Shown: positions 28,672 to 37,734, numbered from the stretch's first letter. The stretch is DNA of 64,000 nt from Pontiella sulfatireligans (GCF_900890705.1 NZ_CAAHFH010000001.1:1-64000), one strand, 5' to 3'. A program made the numbers and translations. The notes: generated by a model not told the origin, from the sequence alone.

Positions 28672-31600
28672 ATGAACGAATCGAGACAGGCTGGCGCAGG
28701 GGAATGGGATGCCACGCTAACGCTCTGGCGGCAATCGATTCCCGACGGAGGCACTGCCGAGGATTCGATCCGCGCGGCGCACGACACCTTTCCACCGACC
28801 TGCAGCACCAATCCGCATTTTCGAACCTTGGAGCCCGCCGCCGGTTCGGTTCCCGACTTTGAGCTGGGCAAGCAGCTCGGCTCCGGCGGCATGGGCGTGA
28901 TCTACTCGGCCAACCAAACCGCATTCAACCGCGAAGTGGCCGTCAAAATGGTCAAGCCAGCCCGGAAGGGCTCCGCCACAGCCGCCGATGCATTGATGGC
29001 CGAGGCCGTGGTGACCGGACATCTGGAACACCCCAACGTGGTGCCGGTCTACGATCTCGGCGTCGATGCCGACGGCAACCTCTTCTATGCCATGAAGGAG
29101 GTGCAGGGGCTCCCGTGGTCGAAGCTAATGGCCAAAAAGACACTCGATGAAAACCTCGATATCCTGCTGCGCGTGTCCGACACCGTCTCCTTCGCCCATG
29201 CGCGCGGCATCCTTCATCGCGACCTCAAGCCGCACAACATCATGCTCGGCGAGTTCGGTGAAACAATGGTGATGGACTGGGGTGCGTCGTGCGCCTTTGG
29301 CGGGGCGCAGGAAACTGGCGCCATGAGAGCCGGGTCTTCCTTTTGCGGAACCCCCGCCTACATGTCGCCCGAAATGGCGCGGGGCGATGCCAACCGGCAG
29401 GGCCAAGCCAGCGATGTCTACCTGCTCGGCGCCATCCTCTACCAGATCGTTGCCGGCCATCCGCCGCGCCGCGAAAAGGATCCCGTACACTGCATTTCCC
29501 TCGCCTCGGAAAATTTTATCGAGCCGGTCGAAGGCGACGGCGAACTCCTCCGCATCGCCCTCCAGGCCATGGCTTCAATTCCCGCCGACCGCCATCCCGA
29601 TGCAAAGGGGTTCCAGCAGGCCATCCGCGACTACCGCTCGCACTCCGAAAGCCTGCGCGTGCTCGAAAACGCCAAGGCCAACCTTTTCCAAGCTAAGCAG
29701 GAGCATGACTACGACCTGTTCAGCCAGGCCGTCTTCGGCTTCCGCGAAGCGAAAGCGCTTTGGCCGGAAAATCCCGACGCAGAACGCCTGCGGATCGAGG
29801 CAGCGCTCGAATATGCCCGCTGCGCCTTCGGCAACAGCGACTACGAACTCGCCCAATCCCTGCTCGATCCCGCCGATCCAGTCCACTGCGAACTGTTGGA
29901 AATAATTGCCAAAGCGTTGCGCGAACGAGACGCCCACAAACGGCGCAGCCGCCGGTTGCTTTTTACCGCCCGCCTTCTCATCGTTTTACTGCTGCTCGTT
30001 TTTGCCGTGGCCTATTTCCTGATTCGGGGAGAGCACAGAAAAAACCTCGCCAACCTGATTGCCGCTCACTATGGCGAGCAAAACCACGAAGCCACGATTG
30101 CCGCTTTCTGGGAATTTCACGACCGCTACAGCATGGATGATCTCAGCCACGACACGCTGCTCGATGTCCGCGTTGCCGCGCATATGAATCCGTGGTGCGG
30201 AGCAATCGAAACCGACATCGAAAATCCCCTTAAAATTATGCCGGGCGTTGAAGACGGTTGCGTCTGGGTGGTCGGCAAAAAAGAAATGAAGAAGGTGCGA
30301 CTGGATCCCGATGCTGGATTCGATTCAGCAACCGTGGCCTCCATCCACGATTTCAAGTTTGGCAAGCGCCTCCCTCCCGGCAAAATTGTTGAAACTGTTT
30401 CCATGCCTTTTGAGCTCGCCAGCGGGGAAGCCGTCCACGAAAGCCCCGACGGCACACTCTGGGCGGGCAGCGGCTCTCTGGTTTGCCATCGAACGGCCAA
30501 GGGCTGGGAAGAGGTGCTGGATGTCGCGCTGTTGGATATTCCTCCGCTTGCTGCCGATTTCGAAGTGGATAATTTAAAACGCGATGAATTTCAAACGTGG
30601 ATGGAGCTTGAAGGGCGCGGACTCCCTATCACAGGAATTATTGCAAATCGCAATCAAGACCGGGTTGCCGCGGTTCTTGGTGCGGGTACATTGTGTTGGA
30701 TTGACGTCATCAATAAGAAGTGTGTGGGGTGGTATTATGCGGACATGGACTTTCCGTTGGAGGGATGGGAATCCAGCCAGCTTTTTCGGAAACGAACCGA
30801 ACCGTTATTGCTTTTTTCTCCAGAAGAAAAATGGTTGTTGTTCTGCGAGGGGGGGTTGCAAACCGTTGTATATGCATTTGAACTCCCCGTGTTCAGCCGG
30901 AAAAAATATTTTGTATGCAGCCTGCGTCCTTGCATGGATCTGGCTTTCCCGACGGAACAGCGTTGCTGGGGGTTGCTCGACCATGGGCGCTTGGTCTTTT
31001 CGCCGACCACGTCGGCGTTGTTCAGGTATTGGGGGGAGTACTATCCTTGGGAGCCGATTCAATGGAGCGTGTCGGATGACTACGGCAAACGGAGGCTGCC
31101 ATCTGGAAACTGGAAGGCGGCGGCTCTTTCTCCGGATGGTTCGGAATGTTTCGTGATCGATGACGAGGATTTCCTGTTCGCTGGATCGACCCTCGAAGGA
31201 ACAGGCTTCGATTTGCGCATGAAGATCGAAAATAGAGAGTGGGTGGATTGCGAGACCGGGCAGGACGGCCATGGCCTCGCGTTGTCGGATGACGGGCGGC
31301 TGCACGCCTACAACCTTCACCGGCATGCGATTGCCGTGCTGGAGCTAGGGGGCGCTGTGGTCGATGTGTGTGGGGGCCATCATCCGGATCATTGCTTCGC
31401 CATCATTGAAAAACCGCATGGAAAGAACGACGTCGTGGAGATTACTGGGATCAGGTCGGCTGCGCCGCAGGCGAGGGTGATGGCGTCCAACTGTGATTTC
31501 GCCAGGGTTTCCTGCGATCCAAAAGGGCGTTGGCTGGCTGTTTTAGGAACGCAGGAGTGCCAAGTGCTGGATCTGAAAACGGGCCATGTTGCGGCAGCCT

Positions 31601-33084
31601 TAAAGCCTGGAATAGGATCGATTTGCCCGGTTGCATTCGATGCGGCCGGCGAATACCTCATCTGCGGCGGCGACTGGAGCTACGGAACGAGAACCTTCAA
31701 AACCGGAAATTGGAAGGTGGCCGACCAAACGGATGGCGGCAGAGCGCAAGTGGTGATTCACCAAGGAAGAATTATTGAAAACAAGAAGTACGGTTTAAGG
31801 TCCCGGCTCATGGGGCAAACCAATCTGCTCTGGAAGGCTTCCTCTGGCTGTTCGTCGTTATCTGTCATGCCTTTTACCGATCCCGTTTCGGGCCAGAAAA
31901 GTTTTTGGAACCAGGACTGGTACGACGGTTTCGAGGTGTTCGATGCCTCCAATGGGAAATACGATGCCGGGGTCCAGGAATATTGGAAGCGGAAAGAGAT
32001 CGGCGCTCCGGTGTTCAACGAAGGCGGCGCTCATGCCCTGCTTCCTCTTGGAACCGGGCAGCTCGAAATGATTCTTAAATCGGATCTGTATCCGCTGTTC
32101 GACTCGCGTTCAATGGCTCGGAAGGCAGGGAAGGCGGTCTATAATTCCGATGCTTCCATGGCGCTTATGAAATACGCAGGCGGGCTGGCGCTCATGAATC
32201 TGCGTGGCCCGCTCTCTCCACGGCCAATGGAAGAGTCCAAAAAACACTACGTTTCTCAAAACGGATTGGGCTTGTGGCCCTATTCATCTTGGACGACCGC
32301 CGCCCGTCAAATTCAAACAGCGGTGGATGTTGCCATTGCCGGCGATGAAGTGGTGCTGGACCGGGGCTTGTTCCAGATAAACAAATCGGTGTCCATCCGC
32401 GAGGCCATCGCATTGCGCGGCCGCTACGGGGCGGATTCCACCGTAATCGATGCCGGGGGAAGCTCGACCGTTGTTGAATTAAGAAGCGTTACCGATCCGT
32501 GCCGGATTGACGGCATCACTCTGACGGGAGGCAACGGATGGGGCGGCGGCATTGTTTGCCGCGATTGCCGCAATGTCGTGATTAGCGATTGCGTGATTTC
32601 CAACAATGCTGGTTCAACCGGAGGGGGAATCAATGTGGTTCGGGAATACGCCCTGAAAACCGGGATTTCGGACAACAGCCTGCGGGCGGATGGCAAGGCC
32701 GTTCCAAAGGATTTCGGCCTGATCGTTGTTTCGAATTGCTTGGTGCAAAGCAACTGCTCGGTGGGTAGCGGCGGTGGAATCAATTTTGATGGAAAAGAAC
32801 ACGTCAACGGCCGCCTTTTGATCATCGATTCGGATATTTCCGGCAATGTGTCCGGCAGTTCCGGCGGAGGAGCGGGGATTGGCAACCCAAGCGCCGGCGA
32901 TCAGGTGGATGTGGCTGGATGTCGCATCATCGGAAACAAAGCCCAAAAAACGGGCGGCGCCGTTTTGGCGGCCGGCCGCGCAGGGGGCTGCACCGTCAGC
33001 AACACGGTCTTTTCCGGAAACAGCTCTGGCAAGGGCAAGGATGTTGTCGGCGCCAAGCTGATCGGCTGCACCTTCGAACCGTGA
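28672..33084 (+). CDS. Membrane Ser/Thr protein kinase with large C-terminal beta-helix region
   Basis: 1470 residues from the ATG at 28672 (a TTG two codons earlier is possible). Kinase domain about 63-325: glycine loop GSGGMG, catalytic Lys in VAVK (about 92), HRDLKPHN (about 182-189), DWG in place of DFG (202-204), and CGTPAYMSPE. A TPR-like helical stretch (about 335-420) precedes one membrane helix (about 431-452). The outside part has roughly 700 residues with repeated beta-rich, Trp/Gly-containing units, then a right-handed beta-helix (about 1285-1470) with repeats such as IDGITLTGGNGWGGG. It is likely an extracytoplasmic sensor kinase for the adjacent FHA protein and ECF sigma. Confidence 0.88.
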   Translation: MNESRQAGAGEWDATLTLWRQSIPDGGTAEDSIRAAHDTFPPTCSTNPHFRTLEPAAGSVPDFELGKQLGSGGMGVIYSANQTAFNREVAVKMVKPARKGSATAADALMAEAVVTGHLEHPNVVPVYDLGVDADGNLFYAMKEVQGLPWSKLMAKKTLDENLDILLRVSDTVSFAHARGILHRDLKPHNIMLGEFGETMVMDWGASCAFGGAQETGAMRAGSSFCGTPAYMSPEMARGDANRQGQASDVYLLGAILYQIVAGHPPRREKDPVHCISLASENFIEPVEGDGELLRIALQAMASIPADRHPDAKGFQQAIRDYRSHSESLRVLENAKANLFQAKQEHDYDLFSQAVFGFREAKALWPENPDAERLRIEAALEYARCAFGNSDYELAQSLLDPADPVHCELLEIIAKALRERDAHKRRSRRLLFTARLLIVLLLLVFAVAYFLIRGEHRKNLANLIAAHYGEQNHEATIAAFWEFHDRYSMDDLSHDTLLDVRVAAHMNPWCGAIETDIENPLKIMPGVEDGCVWVVGKKEMKKVRLDPDAGFDSATVASIHDFKFGKRLPPGKIVETVSMPFELASGEAVHESPDGTLWAGSGSLVCHRTAKGWEEVLDVALLDIPPLAADFEVDNLKRDEFQTWMELEGRGLPITGIIANRNQDRVAAVLGAGTLCWIDVINKKCVGWYYADMDFPLEGWESSQLFRKRTEPLLLFSPEEKWLLFCEGGLQTVVYAFELPVFSRKKYFVCSLRPCMDLAFPTEQRCWGLLDHGRLVFSPTTSALFRYWGEYYPWEPIQWSVSDDYGKRRLPSGNWKAAALSPDGSECFVIDDEDFLFAGSTLEGTGFDLRMKIENREWVDCETGQDGHGLALSDDGRLHAYNLHRHAIAVLELGGAVVDVCGGHHPDHCFAIIEKPHGKNDVVEITGIRSAAPQARVMASNCDFARVSCDPKGRWLAVLGTQECQVLDLKTGHVAAALKPGIGSICPVAFDAAGEYLICGGDWSYGTRTFKTGNWKVADQTDGGRAQVVIHQGRIIENKKYGLRSRLMGQTNLLWKASSGCSSLSVMPFTDPVSGQKSFWNQDWYDGFEVFDASNGKYDAGVQEYWKRKEIGAPVFNEGGAHALLPLGTGQLEMILKSDLYPLFDSRSMARKAGKAVYNSDASMALMKYAGGLALMNLRGPLSPRPMEESKKHYVSQNGLGLWPYSSWTTAARQIQTAVDVAIAGDEVVLDRGLFQINKSVSIREAIALRGRYGADSTVIDAGGSSTVVELRSVTDPCRIDGITLTGGNGWGGGIVCRDCRNVVISDCVISNNAGSTGGGINVVREYALKTGISDNSLRADGKAVPKDFGLIVVSNCLVQSNCSVGSGGGINFDGKEHVNGRLLIIDSDISGNVSGSSGGGAGIGNPSAGDQVDVAGCRIIGNKAQKTGGAVLAAGRAGGCTVSNTVFSGNSSGKGKDVVGAKLIGCTFEP

Positions 33085-33093
33085 ATATTGCTG

Positions 33094-33300
33094 GAGGGCG
33101 ACGCTTCGTCGGAGCCCATTTGCGGGCGCGCTGGCTCGGACTGAGCCTCGCCCTCCAGGCCTTTTCAGGAGCTCGTAGTTTGAATATACGGCGCATCTAT
33201 TGGAGTGCGACGGCTTGACGCCGCTTTCAAGATGAACCGAAGGCGCAGCGACAAAGCGGGTTGTTGTTGGGCGCGGGTGTTTGAACGCGCTGTCGAGCCA
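33094..33300. repeat. REP-like palindromic segment downstream of kinase gene
   Basis: The 314-base gap 33085-33398 holds no convincing gene. CTGGAGGGCGACG at 33094 pairs with CGCCCTCCAG near 33150 in an imperfect long hairpin that may also serve as a terminator. GCGACGGCTTGACGCCGC near 33208 is another small dyad. The stretch 33306-33347 holds a candidate promoter, listed separately. Confidence 0.5.
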
Positions 33301-33305
33301 GCGCT

Positions 33306-33347
33306 CCGAAAACTTTCCCCAAAAGACACATATCCCGTGTAAGAAAC
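33306..33347 (+). promoter_or_regulatory. Candidate ECF promoter before DUF1566 gene
   Basis: GAAAACTTTCCCC, 15 bases, then CCCGTGTAAGAAAC. The block CGTGTAAGAAAC recurs exactly at 34945-34956 before the next secreted-protein gene, and a variant is at 36898-36908. Classical -10/-35 hexamers are absent. Confidence 0.5.
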
Positions 33348-33431
33348 TCCCCGTCCAATCGTATCTGTTGGTAGTGAGCGGTTGAATGCATTGGAGCGAT
33401 GCTGAAGGAAACGAACAGAACGGAGGTAGTC

Positions 33432-34697
33432 ATGTTTGGGTATCGTCTTGCAAAGAGCATCTTAATCACGGTTGTCAGTAGCGGAACTATTGCATTGGTT
33501 GCGTTTGGAACAGATGAGCCATTTGTGAAACTCAATAGTGACGGGGCGGCACAGGTGCAACTGGAATTCAGCGGCATTCTTGAATCCTCCACCAATCTTG
33601 TGTCGGGGCCGTGGTCTGAAGTTGCTCCGCAACCAACCAGTCCATGGATTCTTAGTCCAACTGACAACGGAATGTTTTTCCGGACATTCATGGAGATGTC
33701 GTTTCCATGCTCTGTGCCGAAAACCGGTCAGGTGACCAGCTATAGAACAGGCGATGACGGCGAGTATCAATCCGGCGTTGTCTGGCCCGATCCACGTTTT
33801 GCGGACAATGGGAATACCGTAATTGATAACCTGACCGGTTTGCAATGGATCAAGGATCCGCATGGGTTGAGTGGAAATGCTGAAGGGATGGTCTGGAGCA
33901 GTGCTCTTAATTTTTGCAACGACCTGGTCTATGACGGGCATGACGATTGGCGGTTGCCAAACATCAGGGAGATGGAAAGCCTGGTGCATAGTGGGAAAGG
34001 GGAATGGGGATGCTTTGCCTATGTGTGGCTGCTCAGCGATGCTACGCCCTTTTCGGGCACGATCTGGTTCGACTATTGGTCCAGCACAACCAGTGCAAGA
34101 TGCTCGAATTCTGCGTGGATATTAAGCATGTATCTGGGAAGTGCATACAGTGGGGATCCGAAAACCTACTCTTGCTATGTGTGGCCGGTTCGGGGTGGAT
34201 CGGATGGGGAGGCCGTGCCTGCGCCGTTGCCGAAAACCGGTCAAACCTACTGCTGCCTCACTGGCGATGACGGCGACTTGGAAAAAGGCCAAGATTGGCC
34301 TGAACCGCGTTTTGAGGACAACCTTGACGGAACGATTGCCGATAACCTGACCGGACTGGAGTGGATAAAGGCACCACATGATCTGAATGGCAACTCTGCG
34401 GGGATGGCTTGGGAGGATGCCATTGATTTATGCAACGATGTGGAGTTTGCCGGTCATTCGGACTGGCGATTACCCTCCAGAAGGGAGTTGATGAGTTTGG
34501 CGGACGCGGGTCGATATAGCCCGGCCTTGCCGAGTGGACACCCGTTTACTGGCATTTTAAATGACGAATATTGGTCGAGCACTTCAGTTGCGAGCTATAC
34601 CAGCACAGCGTGGCGCGTGAGTATGTATTCCGGCTCCGTTTACCGCTTCTTCAAGTCTTCCCTGTATTACGCGTGGCCGGTGCGCGACCAGCAATAA
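33432..34697 (+). CDS. Secreted protein with two DUF1566 (Lcl C-terminal) domains
   Basis: 421 residues from an ATG with GGAGG 6 bases upstream; the in-frame ATG at 33399 lacks one. N-terminal signal peptide (LAKSILITVVSSGTIALVAFG), then a short beta segment typical of choice-of-anchor starts (VQLEFSGILESSTNL), then two repeats of about 140 residues. Each repeat has PKTGQ..TGDDG, DNLTGLQWIKDPH or DNLTGLEWIKAPH, DDWRLPNIREMESL or SDWRLPSRRELMSL, and a closing YWSSTT...WPVR. This C-type-lectin-like fold is a common ligand-display scaffold and sometimes a diversity-generating retroelement target; no reverse transcriptase or template repeat is visible here. Confidence 0.85.
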   Translation: MFGYRLAKSILITVVSSGTIALVAFGTDEPFVKLNSDGAAQVQLEFSGILESSTNLVSGPWSEVAPQPTSPWILSPTDNGMFFRTFMEMSFPCSVPKTGQVTSYRTGDDGEYQSGVVWPDPRFADNGNTVIDNLTGLQWIKDPHGLSGNAEGMVWSSALNFCNDLVYDGHDDWRLPNIREMESLVHSGKGEWGCFAYVWLLSDATPFSGTIWFDYWSSTTSARCSNSAWILSMYLGSAYSGDPKTYSCYVWPVRGGSDGEAVPAPLPKTGQTYCCLTGDDGDLEKGQDWPEPRFEDNLDGTIADNLTGLEWIKAPHDLNGNSAGMAWEDAIDLCNDVEFAGHSDWRLPSRRELMSLADAGRYSPALPSGHPFTGILNDEYWSSTSVASYTSTAWRVSMYSGSVYRFFKSSLYYAWPVRDQQ

Positions 34698-35057
34698 TGG
34701 GTGTGAGATTAGCTGATTGAATCGGCCCTCTACGGGTGCCAGACGCAGTTGGAGCAGCACCTCTGCCCCGTCTACAAGCGCGCGATCCAACGCCCACAAA
34801 AGCCATTGTTTCGGGACTCCGCGTTCCGTCCAGTTGCCACAACTGGATGTATACCCTGTCCACGCTCCAGCATTCGCATCTATCCGCGTTCATTAGCGGT
34901 TCTTTTCTCTTCTAGGAAACTTTTTCCAAAAAAAATCCCTTTCGCGTGTAAGAAACATAAAGGACGCGCGTATACGTGTTATATAGGGTAGCTGGTATGC
35001 AATGGCGGGAGAACCGCCTCCCCCGCCCGGAAAAAAGTAAGCTACAGGGAGAAAGTC
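34698..35057 (+). promoter_or_regulatory. Intergenic region with candidate ECF promoter
   Basis: No gene is convincing in these 360 bases. GGAAACTTTTTCC (34915-34927) and CGTGTAAGAAAC (34945-34956) repeat the motif seen at 33306. Near 34887 CCGCGTTCATTAGCGG is a small dyad. Between the motif and the gene at 35058 a GGCGGGAGAACCGCC hairpin (about 35004) lies in the leader, and GGGAGAAAG is the ribosome-binding site. Confidence 0.5.
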
Positions 35058-36656
35058 ATGTATAGGATCAATAACAGAAACAAAGCAGTGGTGGCTCTGG
35101 TTGCCGCAATGCTGGCGGTCTTTGCATCGCCCATGTTCGTTCAGGCTGTGACCTTAATCTATGGAACCACGTCAGGTACATGGACGCCTGCCGGGAATCC
35201 ATATTTAGTTAGCGATTATACCGAAGTTCCATCCGGAAGTAGTTTGGTGATTGAGCCAGGAGTTGAGGTAGTCATGGGGCCGGATGTGGAATTGAGGGTG
35301 AATGGCACAATACAGGCCGTAGGGACGCATGAGAATCCTGTTGAATTTATGGGAGTCAACCCAACAAGCTATTGGGAAAGAATATACCTTTACCAGAATA
35401 ACGGAAATGAATTTGGATATTGCAACTTTAACGATGCGAAGACGGGAGTCTATATTTATGTAACCTCTAATCGAGCCAAAACAATGGAAGTAAATATCTA
35501 TAATTGTTCATTCAGCAATATCATTGACCATGCAATTTATGGTCTGGCATACGGAACACAAGACGATGGACGAGTGCACTTGAATGCGATGGTCAAGAAC
35601 TGTGTATTTCAGGGAATTAACAATGGTTGCACATTCCGCGGAGAAGGGAGAAAAAATTATTATGCTGGATATGGATATGTGGATTCTGAAAACTCGGGTA
35701 ATATTTTCAGCGACCTGACAGGTTCTGCAATTAGTTATACATCTGGGTCATATAGTGGTGGTGGGTCTCCGAAATCGATTAACAATGTTATTATAAACTG
35801 TGTACGTGGCATCGATATTCAAAGTAATGTTGATGCCGATGTTCTTAATAATATTTTGATTGGCTGCTCAAATGCTGTTTCCCGAGTTGGAACATCAAGT
35901 GATGATGTTAAGCGCAATTGTTTTTTTAATAACATAGATGATTTTGTGGGTTACGCAAATCCGCCATACGGCAATGTCATATGGAGCAACGACAACGGCG
36001 ATCCCTGTGACCTTCTCTACAACATTTTCATGGATCCGGAGTTTGATCCGGGGAGCTTTGAACTGAGCGCTTCTTCGCCGTGCATCGATGCGGGCGATCC
36101 TTCGATTATTGATTATTATGATCCAATCCTGGGCGGAGAAACTTCGGACATGGGAGCGTTTGGCGGCGAAGAGCCGGGGGCTGGCGTAGAGCCATCACCA
36201 CCGGTGATTGTTGCGCAACCACAAAGCACAACGGTGTTCCTTGGGCAGGATGTGACCTTTGCGGTAGAAGCGGTCGGATACGAGCTCTATTACAAGTGGT
36301 TTGGTCCCAGAGCGACAGACGCTGATACCAATTCTGTGCTGAACTTAGACGATGTCGGTTTTGTGGATGCGGGCAACTATTATTGCGCGGTGTCGAATGT
36401 GTATGACGTGGTCAACAGCTCCCTTGCCAACCTTCGGGTGACGGAGATTGGGTTGGATATTGCGATGCATGCTGGGCTGCACATGACCAACCTCAACGTT
36501 GGCACGACCTATTCCATTCAGTATGTGAATTCGTTGATGAACACGAACTGGATGGTGATAACCAACTTTGAGGCCGGGGCCGACAACGACGTCTGGTACG
36601 ACTCGGAACCCGCCAACCAGCAGAGCAAGTTTTATCTGGTTCTTTCGTTGCCTTAG
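35058..36656 (+). CDS. Secreted right-handed beta-helix protein with Ig-like domain
   Basis: 532 residues. Signal peptide MYRINNRNKAVVALVAAMLAVFASPMFVQA, in part a hydrophobic core. About 35-365 is a parallel beta-helix: short repeats with Asn/Gly turns (NVIINCVRGIDIQSN, VLNNILIGCSNAV), then SSPCIDAGDPS, typical of choice-of-anchor/pectate-lyase-like folds. About 380-465 is an Ig-like domain (QPQSTTVFLGQDVTF, KWFG, DAGNYYCAVSN). No PEP-CTERM or other anchor is visible at the C-terminus. Possible polysaccharide lyase or adhesin; catalytic residues are not identifiable. Confidence 0.8.
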   Translation: MYRINNRNKAVVALVAAMLAVFASPMFVQAVTLIYGTTSGTWTPAGNPYLVSDYTEVPSGSSLVIEPGVEVVMGPDVELRVNGTIQAVGTHENPVEFMGVNPTSYWERIYLYQNNGNEFGYCNFNDAKTGVYIYVTSNRAKTMEVNIYNCSFSNIIDHAIYGLAYGTQDDGRVHLNAMVKNCVFQGINNGCTFRGEGRKNYYAGYGYVDSENSGNIFSDLTGSAISYTSGSYSGGGSPKSINNVIINCVRGIDIQSNVDADVLNNILIGCSNAVSRVGTSSDDVKRNCFFNNIDDFVGYANPPYGNVIWSNDNGDPCDLLYNIFMDPEFDPGSFELSASSPCIDAGDPSIIDYYDPILGGETSDMGAFGGEEPGAGVEPSPPVIVAQPQSTTVFLGQDVTFAVEAVGYELYYKWFGPRATDADTNSVLNLDDVGFVDAGNYYCAVSNVYDVVNSSLANLRVTEIGLDIAMHAGLHMTNLNVGTTYSIQYVNSLMNTNWMVITNFEAGADNDVWYDSEPANQQSKFYLVLSLP

Positions 36657-36670
36657 CCCTCTTTTTTAGC

Positions 36671-36703
36671 AAGAGCCTCTCCCTTTTGGGCGGGGCTCGT
36701 TTC
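36671..36703 (+). terminator. Probable terminator
   Basis: GAGCC(TCT)CCC and GGG(CGG)GGCTC pair with an internal mismatch region, followed by GTTTCC. Weak U-tract. Confidence 0.5.
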
Positions 36704-36719
36704 CGTGTTTTCTGTAGCT

Positions 36720-36790
36720 GGGATCGTCGATCCCGGATGTTGCAAAACGGGGTCGCCGACCCCGTCTACAGTTGTGGGATCGTCGATCCC
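36720..36790. repeat. Cluster of three short palindromes
   Basis: GGGATCGTCGATCCC at 36720-36734 and again at 36776-36790, with GGGGTCGCCGACCCC at 36749-36763 between them; CTGTAG (36712) and CTACAG (36766) also face each other. REP-like. ORFs crossing this stretch are not credible genes. GTTTCAACTTTCAAGTTTCA words follow at 36820-36848. Confidence 0.75.
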
Positions 36791-36867
36791 CCTGGCACCA
36801 TGGCTCCTCTCTTCTTTCTGGTTTCAACTTTCAAGTTTCAGGTTTCACTCTCACCGGATCCCTCTTC

Positions 36868-36908
36868 CGACAGATTTTTTTAAAAAAGTTCCCGCAACGA
36901 ATAAGATT
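36868..36908 (+). promoter_or_regulatory. Candidate promoter, variant of CGnnTAAGA motif
   Basis: CAGATTTTTTTAAAAAAG followed by TTCCCGCAACGAATAAGATT. With TAAGA aligned, the upstream T-run/A-run/CCC pattern matches 34915-34948 without gaps. It lies about 50 bases before the small gene at 36955. Confidence 0.35.
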
Positions 36909-36954
36909 CCGTTTTGGCGCCCGTACTATGTTTTTGAAAGGTGGGATAGAGAAG

Positions 36955-37368
36955 ATGGCATGGAGAACGGTTAAGCGGGTTTTGAACAGATTGGACGCGG
37001 TTGCGCGCGGCTACTGCGAATGCAAGGGCGTTTTCTGGATCACGGATCAGGCCGGAAACCCGCTGAGTAATGTGCTGATAAGCTACCGGGTGGGGGACTC
37101 CGACTGGGTTTCCTGCGGGAACAGCCAAAGCGGGGCTGAGTGCCGGGAAAACTACATTCAATCCTCTTCCATTTTCTATCAAATGGGAGAGGCGGTGTTC
37201 TGGCGCTTCTCCATGCCGGGTTATGCCGATAAAATCATCACGCGCTATACCGCCGATATGGACTTTAACAAGGATTTAGATACGATCGTGCTTCGTAAAA
37301 AAGGCGGGGAGGCACCCATTGCTGCATATCCAATTGAAAGAGAGGTCGGGGATGCCGTCGAAGTATAA
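36955..37368 (+). CDS. Hypothetical protein
   Basis: 137 residues from the ATG at 36955 (AGAGAAG just upstream; an ATG at 36928 in the same frame is an alternative). After a basic helical start, the middle reads GVFWITDQAGNPLSNVLISYRV, which has the look of a transthyretin/Cna-B-like beta-sandwich, with the Cys pair CGNSQSGAEC. No signal peptide or membrane segment. Its end overlaps the next gene by 17 bases. Family not recognised. Confidence 0.6.
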   Translation: MAWRTVKRVLNRLDAVARGYCECKGVFWITDQAGNPLSNVLISYRVGDSDWVSCGNSQSGAECRENYIQSSSIFYQMGEAVFWRFSMPGYADKIITRYTADMDFNKDLDTIVLRKKGGEAPIAAYPIEREVGDAVEV

Positions 37369-37687
37369 AGTAATGGCCTTTCACCGCTCCACCGGACTCT
37401 GGGATAGGCATAAACAAATTTCATTAAGCGCAGTCCTTGGATTCCGAGAAGCCTCCTTGGAAAAAGAAATCACCGATTGGCAGGAATCCTACAACGCCCA
37501 GTTCCGCAAGAGTCCCTACGAATTCGACTGGGACGCCTTCAACCAGCAAGGCCGCGAGCTGGCGGGCCACATCCAGTTCTATGCGCCCGAAGATGTCGAG
37601 ATCCACTACGTCGAATCCGACGACCGCGACTTCTTCAACCCCGAAGACTGCGAAACCTTCAGCACCCGCCCGGCGCGGAAGGATTAG
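37352..37687 (+). CDS. Hypothetical protein
   Basis: 111 residues from an ATG preceded by GAGAGG; the start lies 17 bases inside the previous gene, so the two are probably coupled. Acidic, with PEDVEIHYVESDDRDFFNPEDC near the C-terminus and many Trp/Tyr/Phe; no signal peptide. Family not recognised. GC content rises in its second half. Confidence 0.6.
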   Translation: MPSKYKVMAFHRSTGLWDRHKQISLSAVLGFREASLEKEITDWQESYNAQFRKSPYEFDWDAFNQQGRELAGHIQFYAPEDVEIHYVESDDRDFFNPEDCETFSTRPARKD

Positions 37688-37734
37688 GGAGCCTTCTTCG
37701 TTTTTGCGGATTTGACAACTTATGCGGCAACTGT

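Noticed and set aside
33399..34697. DUF1566 protein plus four-helix-bundle gene and RT fragment as a diversity-generating retroelement
   Set aside because: The three parts are 10-30 kb apart, the RT fragment is of group II intron type and broken, and no template repeat matching the DUF1566 C-terminus is visible.
36686..36974. Several overlapping open frames of 60-90 residues
   Set aside because: They are translations of the palindrome cluster and repeat words, with no coding features.
37477..37734. Upstream part of the frame ending in the PEP-CTERM tail
   Set aside because: It is the Arg/Pro-rich shadow of the gene at 37352-37687; only the tail after about 37735 has real protein character.
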